NCBI GenBank assembly: GCA_964438995.1 | Contig: CAYTMQ010000005.1 | Span: forward strand, 124,001-188,000 | Source of the DNA: JABMMZ01 sp964438995 | Lineage (GTDB): Bacteria > Bacteroidota > Bacteroidia > NS11-12g > UBA955 | Reading direction: 5' to 3' | DNA: 64,000 bases | The notes under the pieces: generated by a model | The model's input: the letters and a program-made list of their open reading frames with translations, nothing else | Told to the model about the DNA's origin: nothing | Database searches by the model: none | Translations under genes and position numbers: made by a program | In this document: in pieces, positions 35,300 to 45,136 of the stretch | Layout of the letters: each line of letters opens with the position of its first letter | How positions within the stretch are numbered: position 1 is the first letter of the stretch

Positions 35300-35899
35300 A
35301 TGAAAATACATCTATCTACATGCATTCTTTTAGGCATTTTTTTAAGCCATATTATGGCATGTAAACCTAAAAAACTATCCAATTCCAATGATGATTTCAC
35401 TCAAACAACAACCTATCGCTCTAGAGGTGATTTAAATAAAAGTATTGAAGAAAAGTTCAATTCAGGTTATGAAAAGTACCAAAAAGATAGTACAAAATAC
35501 ATCATCAAACACCACAATAAAGATACCCAAGCTTATTCTAATACTATTAACATTGCAATAAAAGTCAATTCGTTTCATTATAATCATTTAAAAATTAAAG
35601 ACGTTCAAACAAAATTTGTAGACTTGGATAAAGAAACTGGCTTGATAAACTTTAATGACATAATGGGTTTCAAATTTTACCGCTTTATCTCTGATGAATA
35701 TGGCAAAACTTATAACTATATAAAGTACGACATATTTCTAAATCAAAATGGTTATTGGGTGCGTATTGGTGAGAACCCTTATCAACTTGTTGTCCCGCTT
35801 AAAAAAGAAGCTGCCGACAGCGGTAATTACCTATATTCTGTAAGTACTGCATCTGACATTGAAAATTACGATTACAATATTGGATACTTTGAAAAGTAA
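35300..35899 (+). CDS. Putative lipoprotein, function unknown
   Basis: A 199-residue protein with a lipobox (IMAC, Cys21). The mature part is Lys/Asn/Tyr-rich with no recognised domain. It is convergent with the T9SS giant protein at 35900, its stop touching that gene's end. A low-complexity composition and lack of homologous motifs mark it as lineage-specific. Confidence 0.68.
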   Translation: MKIHLSTCILLGIFLSHIMACKPKKLSNSNDDFTQTTTYRSRGDLNKSIEEKFNSGYEKYQKDSTKYIIKHHNKDTQAYSNTINIAIKVNSFHYNHLKIKDVQTKFVDLDKETGLINFNDIMGFKFYRFISDEYGKTYNYIKYDIFLNQNGYWVRIGENPYQLVVPLKKEAADSGNYLYSVSTASDIENYDYNIGYFEK

Positions 35900-38800
35900 C
35901 TATCGCATAACAGTAACTGTACCTTTCTGTGTATAGAATCTGTTGTCCCAACCTTTGTAAGTAACAATCCAGATATAGACATCATTACCTGCAATTTTAT
36001 CTCTGGTAGTGCCGTCCCACTGTGTGCCTTTGAAATCATTGTCCCAAACTTTTTCACCCCAACGATTAAAGACTTGCATTCTAAAATCTTTTACGAAAGC
36101 ATGTGATACTCCCCAAACATCATTGGTATAATCGTCGTTTGGAGAAAAGGCATTTGGCACAAATACCATTGGTGGTTGAATCAATCTTATTTGATTAGAA
36201 TAACTGATTGCATCATATCCTTGCAAACTATCGTTCAGTCCTTCGTGAGCTTTTACCACATAGTAATAGGCTCCCCACCATAAATCCAAATCGTCGTCGT
36301 GGTGGGTTCTTAGTAAATTTGTGTTGACTAAGTTTCTCAGGGTACCAGTATCTACCCTTCTTTCAAGTTCGTAATTTCTTACCCCTCCTACCCAATCTCT
36401 GTAGGGTGTCCAATCTAAGTCAAAATAGAGATGACCAACTTTTCCTGTTAATACGATGTTACAAGCTTCATTGCTAGGCAAACTAACATGCCCACATTTA
36501 TCATTGATACCAACTTTATAACAGTAACTCTTAGCTGCAACATTGACATTAAAGTCGGTGAAACTTGTATCATTCAAGCCATAAATGGTTTTAATTTTTC
36601 TAAATCCTATAGATTCACCGTTGACGTTATCAGCTCTATAAATATCGTAACTTTCGAAATCTTCTTCTTTACTAGGGAACCAATTGACATTTACGCCTCT
36701 ATTTTCAAAAACAGTTGCGTAGGTTAAGTATGTTGAATCTATTGGTGTATTGAACTCCTTGGTTGTATTAATTCTAACACCTGCATCGTATGCTTTACCA
36801 CAAATATTATAGCCAACCATATAGTAAGCTAAGTTGACTTCTCTAGCGTCAAAACTTGGTTTGTCTTTGAAAGAACCCGCATTGGTCGTCCACAAAGTGT
36901 CTAATACTTTTACAGAACCATTTGGATTGATTCTATTCAATAACACATAATTGAAGAACTTATTTCTATCGAATTGTTTCCAAGTTAATTTAAGTGAGCC
37001 ATCTTCGTTAAAGTTGAGGCAGAATGTCTCTGGTGTCACAGTTAATGGCGGATCTTTCACCACAATTTTGATGACAGATTCGTTGCTGTCTTGGGTTGGA
37101 CACCCTTGGTCGTATACTTTTACTTTTAGTCTTATGGTATCTCTACCGGCATGCATACAGTTAGGGTGAAACACAATGTTGGCACGAATGGTATTTTTAC
37201 CAGGTGTGTTTAATTTTGTGATGCTGCTGATAAATGGCAATGGACGAGGGAAAGATTTATCTCTCATAAAATCACCATCAAGTACGATTCTCAAACTATC
37301 TGTTAAATCCAAATCGGATACTTCTATATTAAAGTTCAAAGTATCAGTTGCCATCACAACAAACAATGAATCTCTTGAAATTGGTTTTCTATTCAAATTT
37401 TCGAAATCAAATTTGAATAAGGCATTGTTACAATTATCTGAGTTGTTTCTATTGCTCCAAACTCCTGGCGTGGTAGGGAACAAGCTTTGACCTCCGCATC
37501 CAGCACAAACAGATTGATACACCACACCTTTTTTGTCGAATCGACTGGTACCTCCATCAACGTGTTCATGCGCTTGCTGAGTAAATGAACTTTTTCCACC
37601 TATGAAAGTGGCATATTGCAATTCACTAAAGCTCTTGCTAAATACAGCTAAATAAAAATCGTCACCATCTGTTGTTTTTTGAAAAGCATCAGTGGTAACC
37701 GCCATTCCACTGGTTCCACCTCCTAAAAATCCACCTAAGTCTGTACCTCCCCAACCTGCTATAAAAATGCGTTCGCATTCATCAATTAAAAATGCCGTTG
37801 GCGAAATATCAGGTCTCATTTTAGCTGATTTACCAAAAGTAGTTTCTAATTCGACAACAGTACAATTTAAATTAAATTTCTTAATGAACATTCTTGAATT
37901 AGGAATACCATAGACTCCTGAACTCATATTATGAGAACCTTCAGATTGTCCGTAAACAAAAGGCTTCCCGTATTTATCTACTTTAACAAAATAAGATTGA
38001 TCGTATGCCCCAGTACCAATAAATGTGCAAGCTGTAACACTCAAGGAGTTTAAATCCATACGCAAAAGAAAACCATCTGCTCTGCCGCCATTGTTGGTGT
38101 TTCTTAATCCAGGTGCAGAGTATCCGAAACTATTTGAGGTTGTACCACCAGTGACATATATATCGCTGTGAGTACCAAGGTCCATTCCATATGCTGCATC
38201 ATCATCACTGCCACCTATAAAAGTTGAAAACAACATGGTAGATAAATCTGGGGTCAATGCGAATAAACAACCATCTTGACCACCACCATGAGTCATATCA
38301 AACCCATTTAAAACAGGGAAATTGCTTGAGGTTGTTGTTGAAGCAACAAACACATTATCGTTGGTATCAACTATGATTTCACCTCTAAAATCGTCGGCAT
38401 AATTGTATAAAAGCGGACTTACATCGTTGGTTGCTCTGTCGCCGTTTAGACCGTCAAAGCCACTACCTCCAACAAAAGTCCCACCTAATAATTGGGTACC
38501 GTCTTCAGAAAATTTAACAATAAAAATATCAGACCTACCGTTGAAAGTTGGGTCAAATGAAGGCGCTATTCCAATAGGAAAATCTGAAGATTTGGTAGTA
38601 CCCATCACCAATAAATTATCGTCAGAATCAACAATCATACTATGAGGTTGATCGTTGCTTACAGAGCCTCCTAAATAAGTTGAAAAATGTAAAGTTTTAC
38701 CATCTTTGGCATAGACAGTAATGCCACAATCTCTGGCGACATAACCAATACTTCTGTTTTCAATATTGCCACCAGCCCAATCAATTTGAACAGCTCCAGC

Positions 38801-39631
38801 AGTAGTTGGAAAACCAAAGTTAAACACCGTTCCACCAGCAATACCCCGTCCTTTAGAATCGAAAGTGGCGGTATAGCCAAAATTATCTCCGGTAGAACCA
38901 GAAAATGTCGAAAAAACCAAAACTGGGTCGATGATAATGGTGTTCTTTGTACTGCGTTTTGAATCTATATCAAAGCTTAAAATATTGCCATCAAGCTTGT
39001 ATGCAGAAGGCAAAGTAGTGTTTGAAGTACCTTTTTGTTCAAATACTATAGGTTTCAATTCAGACATGAAACCGAATCTGGTTTTCACTTTTAGCTCTCC
39101 ATTTTTTAAATAGATGGAATCATAACCATCGTATTGCAATTGAATTTTACTGATATCCCCACCTGGCCTTACAATGAAGTTGTATTTCAATCCAGCTGAG
39201 CTCTGAAAAAGTTCAAAATCGATGTTATTGTAAATATTAGAGATGTAAAGTTTCTTATAACTTTTTACTTTGGATTTCCATTTTGAGGGAATGTTTCCAA
39301 TGTAATAGTTGGCATAATCAGAATACTCATCTATACCTGAATACACTGCAGTAGGATTCGAGTTTAAGAACTTCACCTTAATGACATGAGCGTCTAATGT
39401 AGAATCGAATTGATGATTGTGTTGGGCTTCTGTTAATTGGTGAGAATTATAAAACAGATAGGTGAGTTCGCCCTTTGATACAAAGAACTTTGTTGAATGT
39501 AATTCCGACTTGAAAAGCACTTCTTCTTCCCACTGCCCAAGATTGGGTGTAATTCTAAACTGAGCATTTGCAACAGAAAAAACTGCTACAAAGCTCATTA
39601 ACAGGAGATAATATCTTGTTCTATTGTTCAA
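35900..39631 (-). CDS. Large secreted protein with SBBP-type beta-propeller repeats and T9SS type B sorting domain
   Basis: A 1243-residue protein. A signal peptide (YLLLMSFVAVFSVANAQ) is followed by a DUF7948-like N-terminal region (FRITPNLGQWEEEVLFK and following) and an array of SBBP-like repeats (ILVMGTT-type and DFP motifs, as in FVASTTTSSNFPVLNGFD) at about residues 240-720. Fibronectin/Ig-like modules follow, and then the gliding-motility-associated C-terminal sorting domain (FVPNAFSPNDDYTNDVWGV, FNRWGEKVW, YTQKGTVTVMR). Translation starts at TTG 39631, 8 bases after a promoter box. It would be secreted by T9SS and anchored at the surface; adhesion is a guess. Confidence 0.87.
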   Translation of the reverse strand: MNNRTRYYLLLMSFVAVFSVANAQFRITPNLGQWEEEVLFKSELHSTKFFVSKGELTYLFYNSHQLTEAQHNHQFDSTLDAHVIKVKFLNSNPTAVYSGIDEYSDYANYYIGNIPSKWKSKVKSYKKLYISNIYNNIDFELFQSSAGLKYNFIVRPGGDISKIQLQYDGYDSIYLKNGELKVKTRFGFMSELKPIVFEQKGTSNTTLPSAYKLDGNILSFDIDSKRSTKNTIIIDPVLVFSTFSGSTGDNFGYTATFDSKGRGIAGGTVFNFGFPTTAGAVQIDWAGGNIENRSIGYVARDCGITVYAKDGKTLHFSTYLGGSVSNDQPHSMIVDSDDNLLVMGTTKSSDFPIGIAPSFDPTFNGRSDIFIVKFSEDGTQLLGGTFVGGSGFDGLNGDRATNDVSPLLYNYADDFRGEIIVDTNDNVFVASTTTSSNFPVLNGFDMTHGGGQDGCLFALTPDLSTMLFSTFIGGSDDDAAYGMDLGTHSDIYVTGGTTSNSFGYSAPGLRNTNNGGRADGFLLRMDLNSLSVTACTFIGTGAYDQSYFVKVDKYGKPFVYGQSEGSHNMSSGVYGIPNSRMFIKKFNLNCTVVELETTFGKSAKMRPDISPTAFLIDECERIFIAGWGGTDLGGFLGGGTSGMAVTTDAFQKTTDGDDFYLAVFSKSFSELQYATFIGGKSSFTQQAHEHVDGGTSRFDKKGVVYQSVCAGCGGQSLFPTTPGVWSNRNNSDNCNNALFKFDFENLNRKPISRDSLFVVMATDTLNFNIEVSDLDLTDSLRIVLDGDFMRDKSFPRPLPFISSITKLNTPGKNTIRANIVFHPNCMHAGRDTIRLKVKVYDQGCPTQDSNESVIKIVVKDPPLTVTPETFCLNFNEDGSLKLTWKQFDRNKFFNYVLLNRINPNGSVKVLDTLWTTNAGSFKDKPSFDAREVNLAYYMVGYNICGKAYDAGVRINTTKEFNTPIDSTYLTYATVFENRGVNVNWFPSKEEDFESYDIYRADNVNGESIGFRKIKTIYGLNDTSFTDFNVNVAAKSYCYKVGINDKCGHVSLPSNEACNIVLTGKVGHLYFDLDWTPYRDWVGGVRNYELERRVDTGTLRNLVNTNLLRTHHDDDLDLWWGAYYYVVKAHEGLNDSLQGYDAISYSNQIRLIQPPMVFVPNAFSPNDDYTNDVWGVSHAFVKDFRMQVFNRWGEKVWDNDFKGTQWDGTTRDKIAGNDVYIWIVTYKGWDNRFYTQKGTVTVMR

Positions 39632-39639
39632 AAACTACT

Positions 39640-39647
39640 CAAATATA
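39640..39647 (-). promoter_or_regulatory. -7 promoter box of the SBBP-repeat protein gene
   Basis: Minus-strand TATATTTG, 8 bases before the TTG start at 39631. Supports the non-ATG start and a very short leader. Confidence 0.55.
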
Positions 39648-39721
39648 CGAATTTAAATTCAATCCTAAGTATTAGACGTATAAGCCTCTCAAAATGTTGC
39701 ATTTTATCTTAAAAAAGAAGC

Positions 39722-39729
39722 TAATTTTG
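39722..39729 (+). promoter_or_regulatory. -7 promoter box of fmt
   Basis: TAATTTTG, 8 bases before ATG 39738. It makes the upstream GTG at 39729 unlikely as a start. Confidence 0.55.
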
Positions 39730-39737
39730 TGCCATTG

Positions 39738-40655
39738 ATGAAAAAAGAAGATTTGAGATTGGTTTTTTTCGGCACGCCTGACTTTGCAGTAGCGTCATTA
39801 AAAGCAATAGTAGACGCAGGTTACAATGTTGTTGCGGTGGTGACAGCACCTGATAAAGCTGCTGGAAGAGGCTATCAAATTCAAATGTCTGCCGTTAAAA
39901 AGGCTGCAATTGAATTGGGTATTGATGTGTTACAACCTGAAAAATTAAAATCCCCTGAATTTATAGAACATTTGCGTTCATACAAAGCCGATTTACAAAT
40001 TGTCATTGCTTTTAGAATGCTTCCTGAACTTGTATGGAACATGCCACCAATGGGTACTTTTAATTTGCATGCCAGTTTATTGCCTGCATACAGAGGTGCT
40101 GCTCCAATCAATCATGCCATCATAAATGGAGAAAAGACAACTGGTGTGACCACATTCTTTCTAAAACATGAAATTGATACAGGCAGCATCATTGCTCAAG
40201 CTTCTACACCCATTCACGACGATGATAATGCAGGCTCTCTTCACGATAGATTGATGCCTCTTGGAGCTGAACTGGTTGTAAAATCATTAGATAATATTTG
40301 CAATGGACAGGCTAAATTAATGGAACAACAAGAAGGACAATATCCTACAGCTCCAAAGATTTTTACTGAAACATGCAAAATCGATTGGCATCAACCTGCA
40401 TTAAAAGTCCACAATTTGATTAGAGGATTATCACCCTACCCTGCAGCATTTACTGAGTTTATGGGCAAAAAACTTAAAGTGTTTAAAACGACTATTACAG
40501 ATAGAGCATCGTCTCAAGTTGGCTTAATAGAAATAGTAGGCAAAGACAAATTGGTAGCACATTGCAATGATGTTCAAATTGAATTGAACGATGTTCAAAT
40601 GGAGGGCAAGAAACGGTTATCAGTAAGAGATTTCATCAACGGTATTCACCATTAA
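39738..40655 (+). CDS. fmt: Methionyl-tRNA formyltransferase
   Basis: A 305-residue formyltransferase, normal length. The N-terminal domain starts with LRLVFFGTPDFAVASL and carries the formyltetrahydrofolate-binding signature NLHASLLPAYRGAAPINHAI; a C-terminal OB-like domain follows (KLKVFKTTI onward). It formylates Met-tRNA(fMet) for initiation, using 10-formyltetrahydrofolate. Unlike many genomes, no def gene is adjacent. Its 3' end overlaps the convergent redoxin gene by 4 bases. Confidence 0.95.
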   Translation: MKKEDLRLVFFGTPDFAVASLKAIVDAGYNVVAVVTAPDKAAGRGYQIQMSAVKKAAIELGIDVLQPEKLKSPEFIEHLRSYKADLQIVIAFRMLPELVWNMPPMGTFNLHASLLPAYRGAAPINHAIINGEKTTGVTTFFLKHEIDTGSIIAQASTPIHDDDNAGSLHDRLMPLGAELVVKSLDNICNGQAKLMEQQEGQYPTAPKIFTETCKIDWHQPALKVHNLIRGLSPYPAAFTEFMGKKLKVFKTTITDRASSQVGLIEIVGKDKLVAHCNDVQIELNDVQMEGKKRLSVRDFINGIHH

Positions 40656-41143
40656 TTTCTCTTTCCCAATCCACCTTCTACCATATCAATTATTTCGTTG
40701 GTATACCAATTAATACCTTCTACTTTTTTAACAAGAACTTTTCCTTCTTTACTGATTAAATATGTGGTTGGAAATGCTGAAACGCCTAGATCTTTTTTAA
40801 GTCCTTTAGAACTTTGATAAATGTTTAAAGCCGATGGAAATTTTTCTTTAAATAGTTTCAATTTGTTGACATCTTCATCGCTTACCAAAAGAATTTCGAT
40901 TTCATCACCAAAATGCTCTTTTAGCAATTGCAATTGAGGTTGTTCTTTGACACAATCAGAACACCAAGTTTGAAAATACGACAAGACATACACTTTACCT
41001 TTCAAATTTTCAGGATTAAAAGTTTTTCCAGATAAGTCTTTAAGTTCGGGCAAGGTTGGAGTGGCGGCTGCCGTCATGTTTCTCATGATTAAGAATCCAA
41101 TACCTACAGCGAGCAACACAAATAGCAATAAAAACGGTCTCAT
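40652..41143 (-). CDS. Thioredoxin-like thiol-disulfide oxidoreductase (TlpA/AhpC-TSA type)
   Basis: A 163-residue membrane-anchored redoxin: an N-terminal hydrophobic anchor (FLLLFVLLAVGIGFLIMRN), then a TlpA-like thioredoxin domain with the motif WCSDC as the CxxC active site and the cis-Pro region SAFPTTYLIS. The domain faces the periplasm. Such proteins reduce disulfides, for example during cytochrome c maturation; the six-heme ActA would be a plausible beneficiary, but this is inference. Confidence 0.88.
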   Translation of the reverse strand: MRPFLLLFVLLAVGIGFLIMRNMTAAATPTLPELKDLSGKTFNPENLKGKVYVLSYFQTWCSDCVKEQPQLQLLKEHFGDEIEILLVSDEDVNKLKLFKEKFPSALNIYQSSKGLKKDLGVSAFPTTYLISKEGKVLVKKVEGINWYTNEIIDMVEGGLGKRN

Positions 41144-41154
41144 TTAATGTGGCG

Positions 41155-41162
41155 CAAATATA
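41155..41162 (-). promoter_or_regulatory. -7 promoter box of the redoxin gene
   Basis: Minus-strand TATATTTG, 11 bases before ATG 41143, in the 111-base divergent region shared with the metalloprotease gene. Confidence 0.55.
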
Positions 41163-41254
41163 CATTTTTTCGATTATTAAATAATTCTGGCCTTTTGTCG
41201 AAAAATACGCGAGAAGTTATCAAAATAAAATAATTTGCGTGAAATTTTATGTTC

Positions 41255-43840
41255 ATGAAAAAGATATTATACCTTATTTGTCTAAGTATTATTGGTGGTC
41301 AAACCACGCTTTCTGTTGCCCAAAGAAAGAAGGATACAGCTCCAGAACCGCCTAAAACGCCTGTAGCGCCTTCTGCTAGTCAAGGCCCCCCAACTATTGC
41401 AGATAAAGTAAAGAAATCTAAGAAGATAGATGGTTTATTTACTTTGTATAGAGATACAACTACTGGCTCATTATTGATGCTGGTAAAAAAGTCTCAACTT
41501 GAAAAAGAATACATCTATTTTAGTTATATCGAAAATGGTAACACTACTACTGGTCACAACAAAGGTACCTTTAGAGACAATAAAGTCTTTAAAATAAAGA
41601 AATACTATAATCAGATTGAATTTATCAATCAAAACAACAATTTTTACTTCAATCCCAATAACCCTATTTCTAAAGCAGCAAATTCCAATATTTCGAATGC
41701 GATAATGAGCAGTGAAAAAATTGTAGCCGCTGATGAAAGCAAAGGTGAATATTTGATTGAAGCAGACAATATTTTCCTTACAGAAAATCTATACCAAATC
41801 AAACGCGGTGGCGCAATGCCAATGCCTGGCACTTTTAATTTAGGCATGCTAAGTAAAACCAAAACCAGGTATGAAAACATCAAAAACTATCCTGAGAATA
41901 CTGATATTGTTGTGAGATACGTCTATGACGACCCTAGCTCAAGAGGCACAGGAAGTGAAGCAATTGCCGATGGTAGATATGTTGAAATTTTACTACAACA
42001 CAGTTTAATTGAGATGCCTCAGAACGATTTCAAACCGAGAATGGACGACCCTAGAATTGGTTACTTTACAACCCAAGTAAATGACATGACAACAGTGGAT
42101 GCCATCAATTACCGCGACTTGATTCACAAATGGAATTTGGTTAAAAAAGACCCTAACGCTGCATTATCAGAGCCAGTTAAACCTATTACTTGGTGGATTG
42201 AAAATACCACACCTAAAGAATTCAGACCTATTATTAAAGAAGCCATTTTACAATGGAATATTGCCTTTGAAAAAGCAGGATTTAAGAATGCCGTTCAAAT
42301 ATTTGAACAACCAGACGATGCCGATTGGGAAGCAGGCGATATCAGATACAATGTTTTGAGATGGACCAGCAGTCCAGAACCTCCGTTTGGTGGATACGGA
42401 CCGAGCTTTGTGAATCCGAGAACTGGAGAAATACTTGGAGCCGACATCATGTTAGAATGGGTTTTCATCACCAATAGATTGAAATCTCAGAAAGTATTTG
42501 ACAAAGCTGGTTTGGAATGGTTAATGGACATGGATGCTACTGCTTATGAAGACCCTCATCATTGTGCGGCTGGCGAACACATGCACCAACAAAATTTATT
42601 AGGCTTGCAATATTTAGCTATGAACAACGCTGATGAAACAGAAATTAACCGTTTCATTTCTGAATCTTTGTTTTATTTGATATTGCATGAAGTTGGTCAT
42701 ACAATGGGCTTGAACCACAACATGAAAGCCAGTCAGTTGCATAGCCTAACCGATTTGTATGACATGACAAAAACCAATGCCATTGGATTGACTGGAAGTG
42801 TAATGGATTACCCAGCCGTAAATTTCAGCAACAGAAAAGGCATAAAAACTCAATATTACACAACCCGTCCAGGTCCATACGATTTATGGGCCATCGAATT
42901 TGGATATTACCAAGAATCTGATGATGCTGCCGATAAAGATAGAAGAGAAAAGATTTTAGCAAGAAGCACCGAACCTCAGTTGGCATTTGGAAACGACGCC
43001 GATGACATGAGATCTCCTGGAAAAGCAATTGACCCAAGAGTAATGATTGGTGATATGAGTGGCGACGCGATTGGATTTGCAAGAGAACGCATTGGATTGA
43101 TAAAAAATCTTCAAACCAATTTGTTGAGTGAATATGGTAAGAACAACAGAAGTTTCCATGAACTAAGAAGCAGTTATTTGGTGTTAAGCAGCGAATGGAC
43201 CACACAAGCCGGTGTTGTTTCTAGATATATTGGAGGAGTGTATGTTGACAGAAGTTTTAGCAACCAAGTAACTACAGTAAAACCATTTACAGCAGTGCCT
43301 TATGAGACACAAAAAAGTGCCATGAAGTTTTTAACTGATAATGTTTTTGCGCCTAACGCCATGGAAATTCCAAGTGATTTATTACCATACTTACAACAAC
43401 AAAGAAGAGGTTTTGACTTCTTTGCGAGTGGTGAAGATCCAAAGATTCTTGACAGAGTATTGAACATGCAAAATTCTGTTTTAATGCATTTGTTGCACCC
43501 TAACACATTGCAAAGGATAAATGACAGCAAATTGTATGGCGGCAACAAATACGAAATCGGTGAAATGTTTAAGGACTTAAGCAATGCCATTTTCCAGGCC
43601 GACATGAATGGAGATATTAACATGTATAGACAGAATTTACAGTCACTGTACATTCAATACCTCACTTACATAGTCAATTCTCCGATGTACGATTACATAA
43701 GTAAGGCTAAAGCTCATAATCAGCTACTTAATATTCAGAAGCAAATTCAGCTTAGTTTACCTTCGTCGATAGGAAACGCCAAAGAACATAAGATTTATAT
43801 ACTTTCGTCGATAAAATCGGCATTAGAGCCTAAAAAGTAA
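41255..43840 (+). CDS. Secreted zinc-dependent metalloprotease (DUF5117/DUF5118 type)
   Basis: An 861-residue exported protein with a signal peptide (MKKILYLICLSIIGGQTTLSVAQ). The N-terminal part contains the DUF5118/DUF5117 regions, and the catalytic signature HEVGHTMGLNH at residues 478-488 is the HExxHxxGxxH zinc site of metzincins. The C-terminal part (about residues 560-860) is helix-rich. It is a predicted periplasmic or outer-membrane-associated protease with no T9SS domain. ATG 41255 gives the better signal peptide, with ATG 41249 two codons upstream. The natural substrate is unknown. Confidence 0.9.
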   Translation: MKKILYLICLSIIGGQTTLSVAQRKKDTAPEPPKTPVAPSASQGPPTIADKVKKSKKIDGLFTLYRDTTTGSLLMLVKKSQLEKEYIYFSYIENGNTTTGHNKGTFRDNKVFKIKKYYNQIEFINQNNNFYFNPNNPISKAANSNISNAIMSSEKIVAADESKGEYLIEADNIFLTENLYQIKRGGAMPMPGTFNLGMLSKTKTRYENIKNYPENTDIVVRYVYDDPSSRGTGSEAIADGRYVEILLQHSLIEMPQNDFKPRMDDPRIGYFTTQVNDMTTVDAINYRDLIHKWNLVKKDPNAALSEPVKPITWWIENTTPKEFRPIIKEAILQWNIAFEKAGFKNAVQIFEQPDDADWEAGDIRYNVLRWTSSPEPPFGGYGPSFVNPRTGEILGADIMLEWVFITNRLKSQKVFDKAGLEWLMDMDATAYEDPHHCAAGEHMHQQNLLGLQYLAMNNADETEINRFISESLFYLILHEVGHTMGLNHNMKASQLHSLTDLYDMTKTNAIGLTGSVMDYPAVNFSNRKGIKTQYYTTRPGPYDLWAIEFGYYQESDDAADKDRREKILARSTEPQLAFGNDADDMRSPGKAIDPRVMIGDMSGDAIGFARERIGLIKNLQTNLLSEYGKNNRSFHELRSSYLVLSSEWTTQAGVVSRYIGGVYVDRSFSNQVTTVKPFTAVPYETQKSAMKFLTDNVFAPNAMEIPSDLLPYLQQQRRGFDFFASGEDPKILDRVLNMQNSVLMHLLHPNTLQRINDSKLYGGNKYEIGEMFKDLSNAIFQADMNGDINMYRQNLQSLYIQYLTYIVNSPMYDYISKAKAHNQLLNIQKQIQLSLPSSIGNAKEHKIYILSSIKSALEPKK

Positions 43841-43921
43841 TTTATCAACATTACATAATTTATTCATTTAATATATTGATTATCATATAATTAAATCTTT
43901 GTAATCACCACTCTCAAAATA

Positions 43922-43956
43922 TAAATTTGGTATTATTTCGCCAAAATTTAGATTTG
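43922..43956 (+). promoter_or_regulatory. Two candidate -7 boxes before the RRM gene
   Basis: TAAATTTG (43922-43929) and TAGATTTG (43949-43956) both fit TAnnTTTG; the second is 29 bases before ATG 43986. Either or both may serve the RNA-binding protein gene. Confidence 0.4.
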
Positions 43957-43985
43957 TTTTCAATTAAACTTAATCGCTTATTGAA

Positions 43986-44267
43986 ATGAGAATTTACATA
44001 GGAAACCTTAACTACAGATTGAGGACTGAAGAGCTAAAGGAGGTCTTTCTCCCATTTGGGGAAGTCGTCGGAGCTAAGATTGTTCGAGATCAAGAAACAA
44101 AGCGCAGCAAAGGCTTCGGTTTTGTCGAAATGGCAAACGAAGCGGATGGTCAGAGGGCCATCGAAGCTTTAAATGAACAAGATTTAAAAGGACGGAAAAT
44201 GATAGTTACGATGGCTAAGCCCAGAGATATCAATACCCCAGTTGAGAATCAGAATTCAGAAAATTAA
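43986..44267 (+). CDS. RRM-type RNA-binding protein
   Basis: A 93-residue single RNA-recognition-motif protein. RNP2 is IYIGNL (residues 3-8) and RNP1 is KGFGFVEM in the middle, both with the aromatic residues that stack on RNA. The short C-terminal tail is polar. These small RRM proteins are common in Bacteroidota and cyanobacteria; roles in RNA regulation are suspected because Bacteroidota lack Hfq. It ends in a terminator and is probably monocistronic. Confidence 0.93.
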   Translation: MRIYIGNLNYRLRTEELKEVFLPFGEVVGAKIVRDQETKRSKGFGFVEMANEADGQRAIEALNEQDLKGRKMIVTMAKPRDINTPVENQNSEN

Positions 44268-44280
44268 AATTTTTTCATTT

Positions 44281-44312
44281 AAAAAGACAACCTAATAAGT
44301 TGTCTTTTTTTT
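44281..44312. terminator. Bidirectional terminator between the RRM gene and the CoA-transferase operon
   Basis: AAAAAGACAAC (44281-44291) pairs with GTTGTCTTTTT (44299-44309) around a 7-base loop, with T-runs in both orientations. It lies between two convergent genes. Confidence 0.85.
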
Positions 44313-45135
44313 ACAAATAAGAATTTCGTATTAGATACTGAAGAATTTCTTTTAAGTCTGATTCACTTTTGGTCATCACTGTATGAAATCTATTGTCTTT
44401 ATAGCTCAGCAATTTCCAATCGTGGTTGTTTAATGTCTTTTCTGTTGCAGTACATATCAATACGCCTTTTGAGTTGTAAATCATAAAGTGGCGCGTCGGA
44501 CCAAATTGACCTGCTAGTGTATCTGCTACAAAAGATGCGAACATTACCTTATCTTGAAAAATGTTCTCGTCGGTTATAACTATTTCGGCATTGGTATTTC
44601 TTGGCGCTATAATCGACCTCATCATGGTGACAGTATCTCTATGACTTCTTTGACCATTAAGTTCGTTTGCAGGAATTTTGCCTTTTAGTGTTGTAAAAAT
44701 AAACGTCTTATTTGTATCCAATCCATAAGAATTTATCAAATCATACTGACACAACGCTGAGTATGGATTATAGGTCTCAATATCTTTTAATTTGATATCG
44801 CATTCTAATTGTAATCTTGGAAATTCGTAGTGTGTGTAATACACTTTTTGTCCATTAAAATTGTTGTAATTCAACAAATCAATTAATACCAATACATCGG
44901 TGTCACCAGGTTTATAAATTGCTTGAGTAGATGTTCCCGCCAACATATTTGATTCTATTGTCGCCACAACACCTTTAGCAATCCCTGAACAATACAAGGT
45001 ATCTCTGCTTTCGATAGCGGTACCATTCAATTTAGACTCGCTAACAGCCTTTTGATGCTGTTTATCTGACACTTTTTTCTGTGCATTTACCGAGTACATC
45101 GACCCGATAAAAAAAACAATTAAAAGAAATCTCAT
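44311..45135 (-). CDS. Secreted protein of unknown function
   Basis: A 274-residue protein with a signal peptide (MRFLLIVFFIGSMYSVNA), then a mainly beta-strand protein with no domain I recognise (DTLYCSGIAKGVVATIESNM, KVYYTHYEFPRLQLECDIK, AEIVITDENIFQDKVMF). No lipobox and no T9SS sorting domain; probably periplasmic. It starts 1 base after the ABC ATPase stop and is the last gene of the four-gene operon from scoA. Function unknown. Confidence 0.7.
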   Translation of the reverse strand: MRFLLIVFFIGSMYSVNAQKKVSDKQHQKAVSESKLNGTAIESRDTLYCSGIAKGVVATIESNMLAGTSTQAIYKPGDTDVLVLIDLLNYNNFNGQKVYYTHYEFPRLQLECDIKLKDIETYNPYSALCQYDLINSYGLDTNKTFIFTTLKGKIPANELNGQRSHRDTVTMMRSIIAPRNTNAEIVITDENIFQDKVMFASFVADTLAGQFGPTRHFMIYNSKGVLICTATEKTLNNHDWKLLSYKDNRFHTVMTKSESDLKEILQYLIRNSYL

Positions 45136-45136
45136 A